Assembly (NCBI GenBank): GCA_030512335.1
Contig: JAULSU010000004.1
Coordinates: 4,774,001 to 4,838,000, forward strand
Direction: 5' to 3'
Length of the DNA stretch: 64,000 bases
Origin: Immersiella caudata
Taxonomy: Eukaryota; Ascomycota; Sordariomycetes; Sordariales; Lasiosphaeriaceae
Shown here piece after piece: positions 32,997 to 44,635 of the stretch (the first letter of the stretch is position 1; every line of letters begins with the position of its first letter). Both the position numbers and the translations under genes were made by a program. The notes below the pieces were generated by a model, which was given only the letters and a program-made list of their open reading frames with translations, was not told where the DNA came from and searched no databases.

Positions 32997-34817
32997 CTAA
33001 CCAGCCTGGGAAGACTGAGAAGCATAGTCAAACTCCACATTCAACACAGCCATCAGCCCTTCATCCCTAACGGTAGTCTCCCATTCCAACGTCACGTCGA
33101 TACCAAGACCCCAGGCCCTCCAACGCACCGAGTCCCCCCCAAGTTCGATCCTGCCCATTTCGCCGGGGAGCGACCCTTTAGGGTTGTTCATGTTGCGGAA
33201 ATTGAGCTCTCTGGGATGGAGCAGGATCAGCCGTTGTGTCCGGACCATGGGAGTGTTTGTAGCCTGGTTATAAGCGAGGCACAAGTGTATTGGGTCGCTC
33301 TTTTGCTCTCGAGGTTTGTGTCTGTCCGCAGGGGGTATAGGCTTCTCCACTGTTAAAACCCCGAGCACCCTTTTCTGATACCTTGCACCAAGCGGGCAGC
33401 GGATATCGACACGGTCCGTAGTGCCGCAATCCCTTGTCTCCTCGGTGTGTCGGTCCCACAGCCTGCAGTGCGGTGGGTTCCAAACTCGTGAATGGACCCT
33501 GACGGAAAACCCGGACCATCGTGAAGAGACGTGGTTCTTGGGAACACGTATGACCTGGCGGATATATACGCTTTCAAGTTCTGCCCTGGGAATGAAACCC
33601 TCGGGCACCTTGTCCGGATACCAAGTGTAGAGAACTGACGGCTTCACGCGTGCAAACTGTCGATCACTCCCATTAGGAGACAGCTGCTTCAAGCGGATGG
33701 CTACAGCTCTTCGTGGGTTGTAGCGTGAACCTGAATCTCGCGCGGATACGTTGAGAATGGCGAGGAATTCGTTTTGGGGGTCAACAGAGTCCAGCGGCGG
33801 ATTCAAGGACTCTTGGGCGCCGACTTTCAGCAAGTGGTGCATCGGAAGAAGCTTAAAGTGACTGTTAAAGCCCAAGCTTGTTGGAGTCGAAGGTGGTATG
33901 AAGCCCTCAGGCTCGGCATGCAGCAGAACAGAGCGGCCCCCGAATTCGGCTGGAGACCGGGCGAACAGGCCGCGGTATTGGTGATCATCAAACCAGGCTT
34001 GTTGGTTGGATGATGAAGTCCATGCGAATATCGATTCGTCGTTTGTGTTTCGATAAATCTCTTCTTGCAAGCGTAGAAACGCCTTATGTCCCTCGCCGTA
34101 AAGAAGCGGCATGTTGACGTCGAAGAGCCCCATGAGACAGTAGGCCATGTCCTCTACCCTCGTGGTCACTCGGTTTGATGCCCACTTCAGTCGCTCCGCG
34201 ACGGGTATTTCTGAGAACTCTCCCGTCTCGAGCACCTCGGCGGGAATTTTGATAATCGACTCAAGCTGATTGCTCAAATCTTCCCTTGTTGGACCAGCCG
34301 TCCAGTCGAACAGATAAAAGCGGAGGGAGACAGGGGCAACAAGCTCTTGGAGCGTCCAGCCCCTCGTAAACCAGCGGCTGTGACACAACTCAAGTCCCAT
34401 CCCCCTCCTCGAGTTCAGGTTCAAGCGGCTTGTCCGGGTGGCGAGGTCAGCGTCTGCGTCCTTGTCCGAAATGTCGGCCAGATAGACGTAGCAGTGCGCT
34501 GCGTTTCGGTACCAGCGAAACATGGAGTTTATGGCTTCTGAAAGTTCAGCGCTGCTGGATTTGTCGATGCAACAGGTGTCGACCCAGGCGTATTCGTGAC
34601 CATCCTCTGCTGCCACAGCTGCGAATCCACGTATCTTTCGGTACCCGGCCTTTTCCTTCACCGCATCCGCCTCGGGCTGCGTGCTTTTGTTGGCGAGCAC
34701 CATCTCCTGAAATGAGATTTCTTCTCTTCCCCACGTGTGCGAGAGGATAGCATATCGGCCGTCGAAGTCTCCCATGAACTCGACGAGTTGGAGGGTGTCA
34801 GTGCGAAGCAGCCTCAT
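32997..34817 (-). CDS. HET-domain protein (vegetative incompatibility type)
   Basis: A single exon encodes 606 residues. The HET domain fills about residues 20-175: YAILSHTWG, then GYRKIRGFAAVAAEDGHEYAWVDTCCIDK, SEAINSMFRWYRNAAHCYVYLADI and the closing WFTRGWTLQELVAP. The segment SNRVTTRVEDMAYCLMGLFDVNMPLLYGEG that normally follows is present. The remaining 300 residues are a poorly conserved C-terminal part. HET domains trigger cell death on fusion of unlike strains; this protein has no NACHT or WD repeats. All diagnostic motifs are intact, so the gene looks functional. It ends the same-strand pair with the CorA-like gene, whose stop is 201 bp upstream. Confidence 0.9.
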   Translation of the reverse strand: MRLLRTDTLQLVEFMGDFDGRYAILSHTWGREEISFQEMVLANKSTQPEADAVKEKAGYRKIRGFAAVAAEDGHEYAWVDTCCIDKSSSAELSEAINSMFRWYRNAAHCYVYLADISDKDADADLATRTSRLNLNSRRGMGLELCHSRWFTRGWTLQELVAPVSLRFYLFDWTAGPTREDLSNQLESIIKIPAEVLETGEFSEIPVAERLKWASNRVTTRVEDMAYCLMGLFDVNMPLLYGEGHKAFLRLQEEIYRNTNDESIFAWTSSSNQQAWFDDHQYRGLFARSPAEFGGRSVLLHAEPEGFIPPSTPTSLGFNSHFKLLPMHHLLKVGAQESLNPPLDSVDPQNEFLAILNVSARDSGSRYNPRRAVAIRLKQLSPNGSDRQFARVKPSVLYTWYPDKVPEGFIPRAELESVYIRQVIRVPKNHVSSRWSGFSVRVHSRVWNPPHCRLWDRHTEETRDCGTTDRVDIRCPLGARYQKRVLGVLTVEKPIPPADRHKPREQKSDPIHLCLAYNQATNTPMVRTQRLILLHPRELNFRNMNNPKGSLPGEMGRIELGGDSVRWRAWGLGIDVTLEWETTVRDEGLMAVLNVEFDYASQSSQAG

Positions 34818-35018
34818 TGTAGCAAAGCGGAAGTCGTAGTGTTATTCGCGCCTTTTCTTACTGCTATGACGGGAGAGGGGGAAGCCAGATGTGCGACATC
34901 GGGTCCAAAAACAGCGGAACCTGGCGTGCTCTCATAGGTTGGCTGGGTCCCTTTCCGATACCCCCCACATCAAAAGACTGGCTTCTTGGCGTGCATTCAA
35001 GCTCCTTGTAGCTGGGGC

Positions 35019-38000
35019 TCAGACATCCTCCTGGTCCATTTGGCTCGCCCAAGTCGGCCTCCTGTTCACCGCCCCCCACCTCTTCTTTCCGCTTGATCCC
35101 AGTCGACGATACCAGCCAGATTTAGTTTCTCCTTTCTCTCCCGGGTCCTTCGATGGTGGTGGCCCGCCAAGTAACTTTTCCGCCCCTACTGGTTCCTCGA
35201 TGCCCTCCAAGGAGGCGGTGCGTTCTTCAGCACTCGATGTTCTTGTCGGTGCCTGCCAACGAGGAGTGTTAGGATGAAAAATCCCGCGAATCCAATCGTC
35301 GATCTCGTCGCCGCGGTAGCCGTAGACAAAGGCAAAAGTGAGCACGACCAAGGTGACAGGAACGGCAATGCTCCAGTAGAGGTATTGGGTTGCATCAACA
35401 TCGCGAATGTCGGCCGTATTCATGCCGAAGAAACCAGAAACAAACGTCCTAACATCAATGTCAACAAATCACCAAAATGCACCGCTAGATCAGCCCCAAA
35501 GTTGATGGTGGAGAGTGCTGAAGCAGAGCGTTTACTTACATGGGCAGGAAGAACACTGTCACAATGGTAAACACCCTGATAGCTTTGCCATGATCCTCGC
35601 TGATGATATCAATCTGCTGCCAGGTGTGATCTCCTAGTTGCCTTGCCGAGTTTTGAAGGACGCTGATCTGCTGTCGTCTCAATGCAACCACCCCGTGGTA
35701 CTTGTACAACCATTCTCTTCAGCTTTCGTAATAGTCTTTGTTGTTCAGCCTGACTTGCTCAGGGGCTCGCCTGTGACGTCGTTTTGAATCCGCGTAGTCT
35801 TCGTCCAGAATTTTGGTAGACCTAAAATAATGTCAGAAACGTACCCGGACAGCTCGATTGTTAGGTACATACACTTTCATGAACTTGAGGTTGCAGTCCA
35901 GCTGGTATTCCATGGCTATCAGTTCGTCTTGGAGAGCTCTAATGTCCAGAAACAGCCGACGTCGTGGCCTCCGGGCGGCTTCAAATTGCAAGTACTGAAT
36001 GTATTCGGTGTACATCTTGACAACATCTAGTTTTGTGACAGGGATCGCGGAGGCATCCGCAGTAGGCTCTTGTCGGAGGATAGGCGGCGCGTACGTGCTT
36101 CTGTTCATGAGTGAAGCCACCACGGCCTGTCCCACGAAGCCGATATCAACTGCTCGGATTCCAAGGGCGCTCGCGCTGCTGAAGACACCACCGCCGACCT
36201 CAGGTACATCGTGTCGAGCCAGGAGAATGTCTCGTCTTGCTTTGTGCACGAACTCTCCAATTCGCCGCTTGGTGGTGCCGCATCGAGAGCCCATCCGAAG
36301 GGCCCTGTCAAGAAGGCCTACAGCCTCTACGTCTCCATTGTTCCTCTCTATCGCGGTCTTTGCCCTATTCTCTAGCGAGAGTTGGCTCGCAAAGTAGAGG
36401 TAGTATTCGACAAGCTCCTCAAAAATGCACACAAGATTTCTTGGGAGGACTGGAGGGGCCGTGGATGCCATGTGAGATTCCTGAGCAGGGGTAGTGCGTG
36501 CCGTTGTTGAAACTAGCCACTGCAACTCGTTCAGTCTGCCCAGAATTTCTGAGATGTCCTGCGTAAAACTTTTGGCCAAGTCTAACACGGCGAAGGCATA
36601 GATTCCCTCGTGTGAGACAGTGGGTTGAACCCAGGCGTAGCATGGGTCGTCGTGCGGCCGCTTTGTGTTGTTGGCTGAACCGCGGCCCGCCATCAAAGGG
36701 CAGTCGATGTGTGTGGAGTGAACATGTTGAAGTGCTTCAAACACAGAGGAGTATCCCTTGCCCGCGGCGCAAAAGTGGCATCCAGCGAATGATGTCTTTG
36801 CTATTGTTTTCCCATCGAAGTCACAGACTCTCCAAGAGTTGGGCTGGACAGAGGACTCCACCGCCCACCTCACTTGCTGCGTGTCGGACCTGTCAGCTCT
36901 GTGAGCAGGGTGATGGCATTCTGGACAATGACTTACACGAAAGATAGAATCAAACGAGCCCCAAACCGCTTGGCAAACGGGATGGTTGACTGACCCAGTG
37001 TTTTTCGGGATAAATCTCCACATGAGATCTTGCGAGGCTGCCATTAACGCCCTGTTCGGGAGTTGCGGGGCGACTTGAGAGGCAGGAAGCCCATGTGTCG
37101 ATCCTGTCTCCCTGTTTTGCGTGTCTCTCCGATGTTGATCTTGTCCGGAGAATCCTCGGGAGCATGTCGTATCCAAACTTGGTGACGCTGAAGGCGCGCC
37201 TCCTGTCCCTGCAGGGTTCTGTCCAAGGGACTCGCGAATTTCGGTCGCTCCCCCAACGACGCTTGTCGTTGACGTGCGATGACGCGCTTCAAGACTTTGA
37301 ATGGTGCATCGAAAAGCCGAGGAATAGAGATGATTGACACCGGAACTGTTGGAGAGGATGGAATCGTGGGTGACATCGAGGATCAACACAAGCTGTTGAG
37401 TTGCAGTGAAGCCCTTGTTTGTGATAGAGCGGTCGTGGATGCCGTAGCTGTTCATGACTCTCCATGTGAGAAATGGAGCGGCGGAAATGCCTGCTGACTC
37501 TGGCAGGCTTGCAGTTGGTGGTTTGTTGTTTCCCACACGCGGAAGACGAATGATGGCGGCTGGATACGAAGGGCCCGGAGACCTTCCTCGAGGTACTGCC
37601 GGATGCACCACCGAGTCGCTTTCCGCGCCGAGTCGTGTCGCCAAAGTCATTGAACTCCGTGCCACGGATCTATACCGCAAATCGATCTCAGAATCTGATG
37701 ATTCAGCGACACCTTCTCCACCACTCCCCCCTGAATTGCGGTGCACCACAGCATTTTCCTTGTTACCAAGCACGCGTCCGTCTCGACCCCCGCCGAAGAG
37801 GATATCGATAATATCCTCTTTTTCTATCTGCTCCGTTTCGATTTCAACAACGTTAGTCCTTTCCGCGGGCGGTTCATGAGCGTCCGTTTGAGTTGGGGAC
37901 TCTGAGTAGCGGTGATATGGTCTCCTGGAGCGGGAACGGCTCCGGGGTTTTCCGTCTTTTTCCCGGACGTAGACCGTCGTTCCAGTTGCCTTCCCGGCCT

Positions 38001-39913
38001 CAAGCAGCAGAAGCCATGATTCTGGTGTAAGCGGCTTCGGCCATTGGGTGTCTTCATCTTCAGATGCGTAATGGAAGTCATAGGCCGTGACGTCTGCCCT
38101 TCCCGAAGTCACGAGAGAGAGCGCACGGCGAATGAAATCCTGTGAATGTCAGCGCCCCTATCATAATCACACTGACACCGACACAGAGGCAAGAGAAGCA
38201 CTTACTGCGTAGCTACAGATTGCGTCGACAAAAATTTCCCGGCCTGACCCAACATCGTCATCGTTTTGTACCCGCACGGTATGGAACCGACCGATCCGGC
38301 TCTCGTCCTCAACAATACCATGACATAGCTCCCGCAGCGGGACAGGAGCAAGTGTGATCATTAATCCTGTCTTTTAATCAGTACATATGCTCGCCTAGTG
38401 ACTGCGTAGGAAAAGTCCCTCAATTCTAACTCACCTGGGCCAAACACAAAATACCAGACCGTGGAAACCCCGAGGACTTTGTTCCCAAGCCCCAGGCTTA
38501 GCCTCCTCACAATCTGATCAGACTCAATCTCAGGTGCGCCCTCATACTCCGCGTACCCCGTTTTGAGGGTCCGGGTGGATGTGAACACTCCCGTGGACGT
38601 CTGTTCATCTGCTGGTGGCTTGAGAACAAGAAATGGGTGACAAACAATGAATGGCCGACCCATGGTGGGAGACGGGGACGTAAGTACTGGATAGCAGTTC
38701 TGAGGCTTGTCCTGGCTGCTCCTCTCGACTGAGCGGAGGACTGATAAAGCTTGAGCTCTTGACGCCCGCGCAATCAATGGACAACTCATGACAAGTGTCT
38801 AGCCGCTCAGTTAGTCAACGGAGCAAAGAAGACATCCAGGGGCCAATTCCGTACCTCAAAAACACGTACAGACTGTTCGACGGTATTGATATGCCTATGG
38901 TCGTGGTGAACATGCCTGGGTGCGTCGTTAGAATGCTTTTTGTGCCTTAACAACGTCATTGTGACGGGTGTAGGAACTTACAACCATCGCGAAGCCGCCA
39001 GGCCCGGAGCGGCGTTCATATTCGCAGGCTGGGAAATGTTTGGGCAAAACATCAGAATTCGCTCTGCCCCGGCCTTGGACACTCTATGTTCCATGGAGTG
39101 GATGACTAGTAACTCTGTCTTCACTTCGTGATTTCCTACATTGATGCTGGAAACCTGTTCGGTCCACCCCTTGGGCACGGGCTGGCTCGCCCTGTTGGCC
39201 ATCTCAAAGCCAACATCGTACGCGGTGCCATCCTCTGATGTTTTACAAGCAGCAGAGTCAGCCTCGGACGTGTCTCTGCGCTCTCTGCGCTCTCTGCTGT
39301 GCTCTCTGCGTGAACGTCTCCACTTTGGCGGAGGAGGAGAGCTGTGTCGCGAGTCGCTGTCGCTCTCATCAATCGCGGAACCCCAACTCTGGCTATCGGA
39401 TGTATCGGAGTCCGATTCTTCCGTCTCATTGAGACAGGTTGCAGCATCAGCCAGATATTCAACAAATTTCTTGAAACCCTCATTTTTTTGCATGCGGCGT
39501 CTCGATCGCGGTGAAAGATTTTCCCTAAGAATTCTTCGTCGACGGACACGGCAACTTGACGCACTTGAGCGGGAAGAGTGGGTTCTGTCAGAAACACTGC
39601 ACCGTGGAATGGGTGGAAACGATGGGCAGCAATTGCTTGATTGTATTGCTTGTGGAGGTTCTGGCTGAAAGCCAGAACCTCCTTCTTTATAGACCACTTC
39701 GTAGGATTCAGCTTCGTCAACACCATGGCTGAGGCTGACTGGCGTTCAGGCGGTGCCAGGCATCCAGTCAGCTTCGCTGACCGGAAGCCCAGGGCCCCCT
39801 GAACCCCTTTCTTTCTGACAGGTTCCGCCAGCCTGGGAATCATCCACATGACCATATTCTTCGTCTTCGTAGCTGGTACGGCTGGCACTTCGATCGCCGC
39901 TGGAGCGTGACAT
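35019..39913 (-). pseudogene. Very long CorA-like membrane protein gene, broken by an LTR-like insertion and a nonsense codon
   Basis: Seven exons link in frame: 38982-39913, 38855-38915, 38435-38798, 38206-38366, 35873-38139, 35540-35821 and 35019-35448. Without the insertion they span 1,419 codons. The C-terminal part is CorA-like: YKYHGVVALRRQQISVLQ, TIVTVFFLPMTFVSGFFGMN with the GMN signature, and a second helix near IAVPVTLVVLTFAF. The N-terminus is Ser/Arg-rich and highly charged; the centre has CxxC and His-rich segments. Two lesions are visible. Repeat copy C (39586-39820) sits in exon 1 and brings a TGA at 39746-39748. A TGA at 35719-35721 interrupts exon 6 before both membrane helices. 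A start downstream of the insert could still give a soluble fragment. Fungal CorA-like proteins of this long type are of unknown function; ion transport is not shown. Confidence 0.78.
39586..39820 (-). mobile_element. Solo-LTR-like repeat, copy C, with 5-bp target duplication
   Basis: A 235-bp copy in reverse orientation to A and B. It starts TGTCAGAAAC, ends CTTTCTGACA, and is flanked on both sides by GGTTC (39581-39585 and 39821-39825), a 5-bp target-site duplication. TG...CA ends, a 5-bp duplication and an internal TATAAA fit a solo LTR better than a DNA-transposon MITE. It carries the perfect 12-bp-stem palindrome. It lies inside exon 1 of the CorA-like gene; removing the insert and one duplication restores that gene's frame. 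Confidence 0.85.
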
Positions 39914-40778
39914 GACTCCACAGTCGGGAGCAAATGGACTGATGATTCAGGAGTGTGGGAAGGGGGATAATGTGTGTGAAGTGATCAATCTCGCTAACTT
40001 CAAGATGGAAATGTGAACCTGATTTGAGCAAATTCCTGGCAGCTCCGGAAGTACGCCCAAATCCGATCCCGTCATCTAGGCCGTACCTGCCTCACTTTTG
40101 ACAAGCTGTGGAGATTCAACAAATCTTGCCTCAAAATGCGGCCTGGGGGAAGTGGGGCCAATTCAGGTCGCAGCTGAGGTTCGTCTCTACCAATGGTTGT
40201 TGCCGTGCAAACGCCTGGCCGCAGGCCTCAACCGCGCGGCCGGGTTTTGCCGCCAGGAGCCACCCCATAGCCCGCAGCACGACACCTGTGCGTAGGATTT
40301 CCAGTGTCAAGATGACAAGATCCAACAATACCAGCGAAACCGAAAATTTGAGACGTTAGAGCTACGTTCCTTGACTCCGAGGCCCAAAGATGGAGGAGGA
40401 TCATTGCCTAGCGCAGGATCGGCATCGGCCCTCCTAAGGCCGTCAATTACTGTTAGAAAGAAAGGGGGTTCAGGGCCCCTGGCTTTCGGACAGGGCTCAG
40501 CAGTGTGAGAGGGCTCTCCGGCGAGAAAGGCAAGAAATGTAGCGATGTCAACCTCCGAGCCCAGTGCGGCACCACGAGACAACAGAACGGGTCATTGGAT
40601 TCCTGATAGCCACTTGGCAGCACACTGACCTATCATGTTTGAGCCGTCTTAGCTGTTGCAATTACCCCACGCTGCCCTGAAAGCTTGTTGTCTCGACTCT
40701 TCTTCATCTCTCAGTCATCACAGCGCCCTGAGCCACCTGGGCCAAATTCGGATCGAAACAGGAAGAAGAAGCAACATC
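39914..40778. other. Intergenic with a repeat fragment
   Basis: This 865-bp stretch separates the divergent CorA-like gene and the beta-barrel gene. It contains repeat fragment D. No gene is supported. Confidence 0.4.
40451..40489 (+). mobile_element. Solo-LTR-like repeat, 5' fragment D
   Basis: The first 39 bp match the left end of copies A and B (TGTTAGAAAGAAAGGGG, then TTCAGGG and GGCTTTCGG). Similarity stops there, so only the terminal part remains. It lies about 290 bp upstream of the beta-barrel gene start. Confidence 0.6.
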
Positions 40779-41705
40779 ATGTCCCCCACAAACACAGACA
40801 AAGGCATATACCCCGACTGGATCTACTCCCCCACCTCCAATATCAGGTGCGCTGCCCCCCCCAACGCCTTGCTCTCCACCGCAACACACCACTAACCAAC
40901 CCAACCCAGCGTCGCCAAAGATCGCAGCTGGTTCCTCGAAGACGAATACCACCCCTTCGAAACACACGTCCTCCCAGATGCAGCCGCTCAGGGGAAAACC
41001 ATGGAAGCCATCCCAACCGGCACCGTTGAGCTTGTCCTTCGACAACATCCAGACTCGGACGTCCGATGCAGGATCCGTCTTTTCAATGTCTTGCACGTCC
41101 CGGAGTCCATCTGCAACATAGTCGGTTGGCACCGGCCAGAAGTTGAAGTAGTGTTAGATAATCGGGCTCCGACCAAGGGGAGAGTTCTTGATCGGGATTC
41201 AGGGAAACAGGTTGGGCATATCATCGAACACCCCATTGCAGGCCTTCCCTCTCGCCAGATCAGCCAGCCGCCAGAGGGACGCCGATTCAGCCCGTCGGGT
41301 TTCGTCCTGGGAAAGGAGTACACCGTTGGCATGTGGTGGCCGGCGATGGAGTGGTACAGGTGGAAGACCGCCTCCGTCATGGCGCCCAATCCGGAGGAGA
41401 GCACGGGAAAGAAGGGAACCATCGCGATTCGGAGCAAACCTCTGGCCAGGCATGCTGTTGTGTCACTGAACAATGTACGCCATGTAGCCACGAGCACTAG
41501 CGTTGAGAGTGCTGTACCGAGGTCGTCCACAAGGAAGAAGAGGAGGCCTACTAGGAAGAGCCATCACAGGGAGCTGCAATCGCTGGCATTTCGCGGCCTA
41601 AAAGCTGAAGTGAAGGGTGTTGTTGAAAAGCAAAGGAGCCTCTCCACTTCCCACCATCACAAGGAACAGAAAAACGCATACGAGGAAATTGTCAGGCTCA
41701 GCTAG
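40779..41705 (+). CDS. Protein with a Copia-type (TNT1-94-like) beta-barrel domain
   Basis: Exons 40779-40846 and 40910-41705 with a 63-bp intron give 287 residues. The join creates SVAKDRSWFLEDEYHPF. With TGTVEL, then RLFNVLHVPESICNIVG, it matches the barrel next to the protease in Copia-type polyproteins. The usual catalytic DSG is absent, there is no gag zinc knuckle, integrase or reverse transcriptase, and a spliced intron is present. Together these suggest a host gene derived from a retroelement rather than a live transposon; a family of such stand-alone genes exists in Pezizomycotina as far as I recall. The C-terminal 90 residues are basic and disordered (RKKRRPTRK). Function is unknown. 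Confidence 0.7.
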
Positions 41706-41869
41706 GTATCCATAGATACCATCTAGCACGGAAGTTACCGCCGTTCTCAACTATCAGGCAATAGGGGCCCTACACCCGAGAGCCGAAGAACAAACGGCTT
41801 CATGCCATTCATTCCACAACCCAGCCTCCCTCACACAGCCCAAGCTGCCTGGCGCTCTTCCGCAAGCTC

Positions 41870-43026
41870 TCAGACCACTTGTGGATTCACCACTGGCATT
41901 TCCATACTATCTTCCTGGCGCGGCCGATGCATGATGTTCGTGCCTCGCATGGTTTTGTTCTGCAGAACCTCAACCACGCCATCTGTTTAAACCGGATGAA
42001 ATTATTAAACAAACTGCCGTGTGAAGGTTCGCCACGAACCGATGGAAAGAAAAAAGAAAAAAGGATTTACTTACGAAAGCATGCAGCAGCAAACTCCACG
42101 GCTGGCATAAGCACCAAAGCGAGAGCGAGGACCTGGCCGTACCCCCACTCGTTCTCGACATCACCCACTCGATGGCTGAACCTCTCGCGCATCCGCCTCA
42201 TAGTTTGGATGTTACTAATGATGAAGCTGAGGCCGATAGTGACCAGATAAAAATAATACATGGCTCTCGTGAACTGGCAGCAGCGGCGGCCAAAGCCAGC
42301 CTCGCGCAACGCGTGCGGGTCGTGCGGGTTCTTCAGCGGAGCCTCCAATCGGGCGCGGAACGCGCGAGCCGTGGCCAGGAGGATGGTGAGCACCATGAAG
42401 ACGATTATCGCCAGGCCGATTGCGGGGTCGGCGTAAAACTCGTCATTATCATCTCGCGGCATGACGGAGCCTTGTTGGGGGCATCCGATGCCCTTGACCT
42501 GGTCCCACGTTGAGAGCGCCGACGGGACAATCCACGCAATGATCAGGGCCAAAAATGCGAGGATGCGGTACCACGGCATGCGAATCTGGCGGGGAGAAAA
42601 GCCGACCGTGACGACGTAGGAGACGGTGCTGAGATTGATTAGATACTGCACCATTTTGAGATGGTACGCTGACGTGGGCGTCCGCTTGACGTAGGTTCCC
42701 ACGAGCAGCGCCACGGCGAGGATGGGCTGCTGATCCATCAGCTGGATCAGCAGGCTCCCTAGCGCCTCAACCCGTGGGCTGAGGCCAAAATCGGGATTGT
42801 GCGTGCCCTGCTTGGCTTCGACTTTGTGGCGCAGCCAGGTGAAGACCATAGATATGAAGAGCACAAGCATGCTATGCAGTGAGTATGCCACTACAACCTG
42901 TGCGTTCAAGAGGTTGCTTGTCAGAAACATGAAGCTACACCACCACAAACTGCGCCATGGGGGTAATCGTAGGTAACTCACGCCTATACCCGCGACGTCT
43001 GTATCTGGCTGGATGCAATCAGACAT
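41870..43026 (-). CDS. Seven-helix integral membrane protein, family unknown
   Basis: Three exons: 42982-43026, 42075-42897 and 41870-41982, giving 326 residues. Phases agree. The first exon ends in DTDVAGIG and joins VVVAYSLHSM, a start (CxQPDTDVAGIGV) that recurs in uncharacterised ascomycete membrane proteins. About seven hydrophobic helices follow, including LAFLALIIAWIVPSAL, AIGLAIIVFMVLTILLA and YGQVLALALVLMPAVEF. The last exon adds a hydrophilic tail of about 37 residues. The protein probably sits in the plasma membrane or an internal membrane. A receptor role is possible but not shown. Confidence 0.8.
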
Positions 43027-44635
43027 GCTGAAGGTGTGTGGTTCTTGCTAAAAAAAAAAAAAAAAAAATGCAGCTAGAAGGTGCCTTGAGTATCGCGTCA
43101 GTGCCTAAGATTGAAGGGAGCGCGCAAGCACATCACTCGCAATCTTCAACCTGGAGGGCTTCATGTCTTCATATCTGCCTTGAAATCATCACGTCGGCGC
43201 CCAACGCGCCTTATCATCATACTGGGACCCACGGGCCTTTTGGGCGCGGCGAGATATTGGCTAAGAACCTTGCCCGTCGCGTCACGCCTGGGCAGCATCT
43301 AGCGACCGATGACGTAAAGTCGTCGGAAGGAGATGGCGTGATCGAGCCTGCCAACAGCCTGACATGCAAGTGCTCTCAGCCCTTGGCGACATGCTGGGCT
43401 AGAAATGGAAAAAGAGAAAAAGAAATCAACCACAGCAGCAAAGCTGAAGCCAATCCTTGGTGTTGCCCCTACACCACTAATAAATGCGGTGACGCCCGAA
43501 GGCGCGCCGAGCCCGTGCCCTCTGGTTCAATTGAACTTTCAGGTTGGTTGACTCACCGAGGCGACCTGCCAGGCGATTAGTTCTAGACTTCCGGCACTGG
43601 TGCGCTGGCAGGGCGGTGGTGGTCAGCTATCCAGGCCAAGTTTATTACACATTGCCTCGAGTGGCATCGCCTGACAACATTGAGGATTGACTCACGTCAG
43701 GACAGTGTTGTGGCTGCCTGCCAAGCAATGCTGGAGCACCGATTGACTGACAAGCAGGGCGGTCTGGTAGCAGCCTTGAGCCCAATAATTATTTAATCGC
43801 TGAGGTATTTTTACTTGCTTTTGTGGGAGTCCCCCCCCCAAGCCGCATGGAGCGATTGCCAAGCTTGCCAGAAATGACTCTGCTGAAACCAAGTCAGCCA
43901 TCCCTCCATCCGTAACCCCTTGCCTTGCTCCTTGCAGACTCGAGAGGACACGCGGCCTGCCCTGGAAGCTACAACGTCCTCAACAAGCCCTGATATCGCT
44001 GTCTTTTTCATGCTTCGGGGCTGCCCTTCCGTACCAATCAGACATTTTGGATGGTACCGCGATTTGCGAGTGGGCGCGCCTCGACGGGCAGAGCGGCGGA
44101 CTTGGGTCCTTTTTCTTTCTGCATATTTTCTCTACCAGAAGGTCCGATGAATGAGGCAGTGGGGCATTCATTATATGCAGCAGCATTTTCCTCTACTTTT
44201 TCCCAGTTTGTTTTGGAGGTTTCCCGATGGCGAACTGTGCCTCAAACGTCGGACCAAGTCTGACCTACAAGGGCTTTCCGGGCAGGGACTCCATAAATGT
44301 ACTCCCAGCTCCTGCTTGCAAAGAATAACTCGTGAGACGGTGAATGAATCATCTCACCTTCATTGACACGTACCTGTAGCTGCCACTGGTGATTGCATAG
44401 AATGGTTGCACTGCCACAACTGTCGTCCAACGGCGCGCAGGGTGCACTGCAGTTTTTGAGATCGGCCTGAGTCACGGCGGGGAGATACATGACCGGCAAA
44501 ATCGTGGCTTGGCGACGGCAAGCCACGAGCTTCCTGACTAGATCTTCAGTTCTATTCACCACTAGGTCATGCTCAGTGAGTCGTCCTCTCTCCTTCTTCA
44601 ACCCTCGTTGCTCCCTCAATCCTGTACGAGCCAAC
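43027..44635. other. Intergenic region, no gene seen
   Basis: This 1.6-kb stretch starts with an A-run (about 43051-43068) and holds short frames without domains. One minus-strand frame near 44340-44490 has several Cys and could be a relic, but has no support. It separates the membrane-protein gene from the pseudogene block. Confidence 0.4.

Noticed and set aside
36900..36960. Possible intron in the large CorA-like exon (GTAAGT near 36940)
   Set aside because: Candidate acceptors give lengths not divisible by three and lead to early stops, whereas the unspliced frame is open and contains paired Cys/His residues.
39586..39820. Repeat copy C as a spliced intron rather than a disruptive insertion
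   Set aside because: The only plausible GT...AG pair leaves five extra bases and creates an immediate TAA, so splicing would not rescue the frame.
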